Shown here piece after piece: positions 7,344-8,381 of a stretch of 8,381 bases of DNA. Source of the DNA: Spirochaetales bacterium. Lineage in GTDB: Bacteria; Spirochaetota; Spirochaetia; DSM-16054; Sediminispirochaetaceae. A program made the position numbers and the translations under genes. How positions within the stretch are numbered: the stretch's first letter is position 1; every line of letters begins with the position of its first letter. The notes beneath the pieces are model-generated. The model was not told where the DNA came from and made no database searches. It was given only the letters and a program-made list of their open reading frames with translations. The stretch spans positions 1 to 8,381 of the forward strand of contig JAASTM010000072.1 in assembly GCA_021767325.1 (NCBI GenBank), in the 5' to 3' direction.

Positions 7344-8273
7344 CTATTTATATGTGATCCGCGGATCGAGGAACGAGTAAATAATATCGACAATGAAGTT
7401 CATTATTATCAATATAACCGAATACACGATTACCGTTCCCATGATCAGGGTGTAATCCCGGTTCAGCGCGGATTGAACAAAGAACCTGCCCAGCCCCGGG
7501 ACCCGAAAGATCTGCTCGACGACTACCGAACCGGTCACGATTGAGGCGAAAGCTGGTCCTAAATAACTGACAATTGGCAGCAAGGAGCCCTTCAGGACGT
7601 GCTTTGTGATAATGACCGAATCTTTCAGCCCCTTGGCCTGGGCGGTACGTATGAAATCGCTGCGCAGCATTTCCAACATGCTGGCACGGGATAATCTTGC
7701 AATAGTGGCAAACGGTCGCATTGCCAACGTTACGGCCGGCATCAAGATTGTAACCCAGCCGTAGCGGCCGGTGATCCAGCCGGAGGTTGGCAAAATGCCC
7801 CACTGAAGTGCAAAGAAGTACATCAGCACCGGCCCGATTACAAACAGCGGGACCGTTATACCGATGATGGCTATCGCCATCGCTACGTAATCAATCCACT
7901 TGTTTTGATTTAACGCGGATATTATTCCGGCGTTCACCCCTAAGATTAATGCTAATCCCAGGGCAATGAATCCCAATAACAGCGAATTTGGCAGGCTGTT
8001 AGCTATGTAGTAATTCACATCGTGGTCTTGATAACGGAACGACGGGCCTAAATCTCCACGGGCGATGTCGCCCATGTAGCGGAGATACTGCATATATATG
8101 GGTTCGTCTAGGTGGAACTTCGCCTTAATATTCTCTATTACCTGTTCAGGTGGGCGACGTTCGGCATCGAATGGTCCGCCTGGGGCAATCCGAATAAGGA
8201 AAAAGCTGATAGTTACCACAATGAAGAGTGTTGGGATCAGTCCTATCAGGCGTCTAATTATATATTTCGTCAT
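7344..8273 (-). CDS. oppB: Peptide ABC transporter permease OppB-like
   Basis: An inner-membrane permease that forms the translocation path with OppC; 309 residues, normal for the family. It has the typical N-terminus MTKYIIRRLIGLIPTLFIVV with TM1 at about 10-28, APGGPFD (30-36), then LDEPIYMQYLRYMGDIARGD (55-74), a long extracytoplasmic loop ending in the NSLPNSLLL entry to TM2 (92-100), and further helices at about 97-120, 130-157, 172-190, 235-255 and 277-298. The ATPase-docking EAA-type loop is around RTAQAKGLKDSVIITKHVL (209-227), and it ends with YSFLDPRI near the C-terminus as usual. The ATG at 8273 has GGAG 6 nt upstream. An in-frame TTG at 8285 overlaps that site and was rejected. 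It is the first gene of the operon inside this window; the substrate-binding protein gene is not present here. Confidence 0.95.
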   Translation of the reverse strand: MTKYIIRRLIGLIPTLFIVVTISFFLIRIAPGGPFDAERRPPEQVIENIKAKFHLDEPIYMQYLRYMGDIARGDLGPSFRYQDHDVNYYIANSLPNSLLLGFIALGLALILGVNAGIISALNQNKWIDYVAMAIAIIGITVPLFVIGPVLMYFFALQWGILPTSGWITGRYGWVTILMPAVTLAMRPFATIARLSRASMLEMLRSDFIRTAQAKGLKDSVIITKHVLKGSLLPIVSYLGPAFASIVTGSVVVEQIFRVPGLGRFFVQSALNRDYTLIMGTVIVYSVILIIMNFIVDIIYSFLDPRITYK

Positions 8274-8283
8274 GGTTTTCTCC
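8274..8283 (-). promoter_or_regulatory. Shine-Dalgarno fixing the oppB start
   Basis: GGAG on the minus strand (8280-8283) stands 6 nt before ATG 8271-8273. The upstream in-frame TTG (8283-8285) overlaps this site, which argues against its use. I saw no convincing -35/-10 pair between oppB and the hairpin at 8351, so oppB is probably transcribed by read-through from the right. Confidence 0.65.
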
Positions 8284-8340
8284 AAACTCCACGCGGCGCA
8301 GGCAGTGTGTACAAATTACCGTTGCCAAAAATATCTGAAT

Positions 8341-8376
8341 AAAAGGGGAAGAGCCGGCAGTGTTGACTGCCGGCTC
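8341..8376 (-). terminator. Strong hairpin upstream of oppB, probable terminator or attenuator of the preceding gene
   Basis: GAGCCGGCAGT (8351-8361) and ACTGCCGGCTC (8366-8376) form a perfect 11-bp, GC-rich stem with a 4-nt loop. Reading leftward, the stem is followed by TTCCCCTTTT, an interrupted T-tract. This fits a leaky terminator for a leftward gene lying beyond the right edge, before the oppB operon. On the plus strand the stem is followed by GAAAA, so it is unlikely to be a rightward terminator. Confidence 0.7.
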
Positions 8377-8381
8377 GAAAA

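Noticed and set aside
8274..8285. TTG start giving a 4-residue longer OppB
   Set aside because: It overlaps the Shine-Dalgarno of the ATG at 8273, which matches the usual OppB N-terminus.
8301..8367. Near repeat GGCAGTGTGTAC / GGCAGTGTTGAC as an antiterminator switch
   Set aside because: The alternative pairing would be only about 6 bp against a perfect 11-bp stem, so a switch is not credible from sequence alone.

Overview
This is an ordinary-looking stretch of bacterial chromosome with moderately high GC and dense packing. I see no phage, transposon, CRISPR or RNA gene. Bacterial-type prolyl-tRNA synthetase, enolase and an Opp-type ABC transporter fix the domain as Bacteria. I cannot name the organism from sequence alone; a free-living spirochaete-like lineage is only a weak impression.

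Left part (1-3956): a 5'-partial view of enolase (eno) reads leftward off the window edge. A 169-bp divergent intergenic region separates it from a rightward three-gene cluster: prolyl-tRNA synthetase (proS), a UPF0158-GNAT fusion protein of unknown function, and a small two-helix membrane protein. The three are separated by 5 and 3 nt, so they look like one operon. The divergent region carries a promoter for each direction, and the two share the nonamer GCTTGACCT around their -35 boxes. The proS promoter sits so close to the ATG that the transcript would be nearly leaderless.

Middle (3957-4002): the rightward operon meets the leftward opp operon tail to tail. The gap holds GC-rich hairpins, one of which includes the oppF stop codon.

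Right part (3991-8381): a leftward oppB-oppC-oppD-oppF operon encodes two permeases and two ATPases of an oligopeptide/dipeptide importer. The genes are 11-23 nt apart and most Shine-Dalgarno sites overlap the preceding stop codon. No substrate-binding protein gene is inside the window. A strong hairpin at the right edge, just upstream of oppB, fits the terminator of a further leftward gene, plausibly oppA. OppC is unusual: about 125 extra charged residues, containing an internal duplication, are inserted in the first extracytoplasmic loop, where the permease would face its binding protein.

The two points most worth follow-up are the duplicated, coiled-coil-like insert in OppC and the UPF0158-GNAT fusion coupled to proS. 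Neither amounts to a clear new system.
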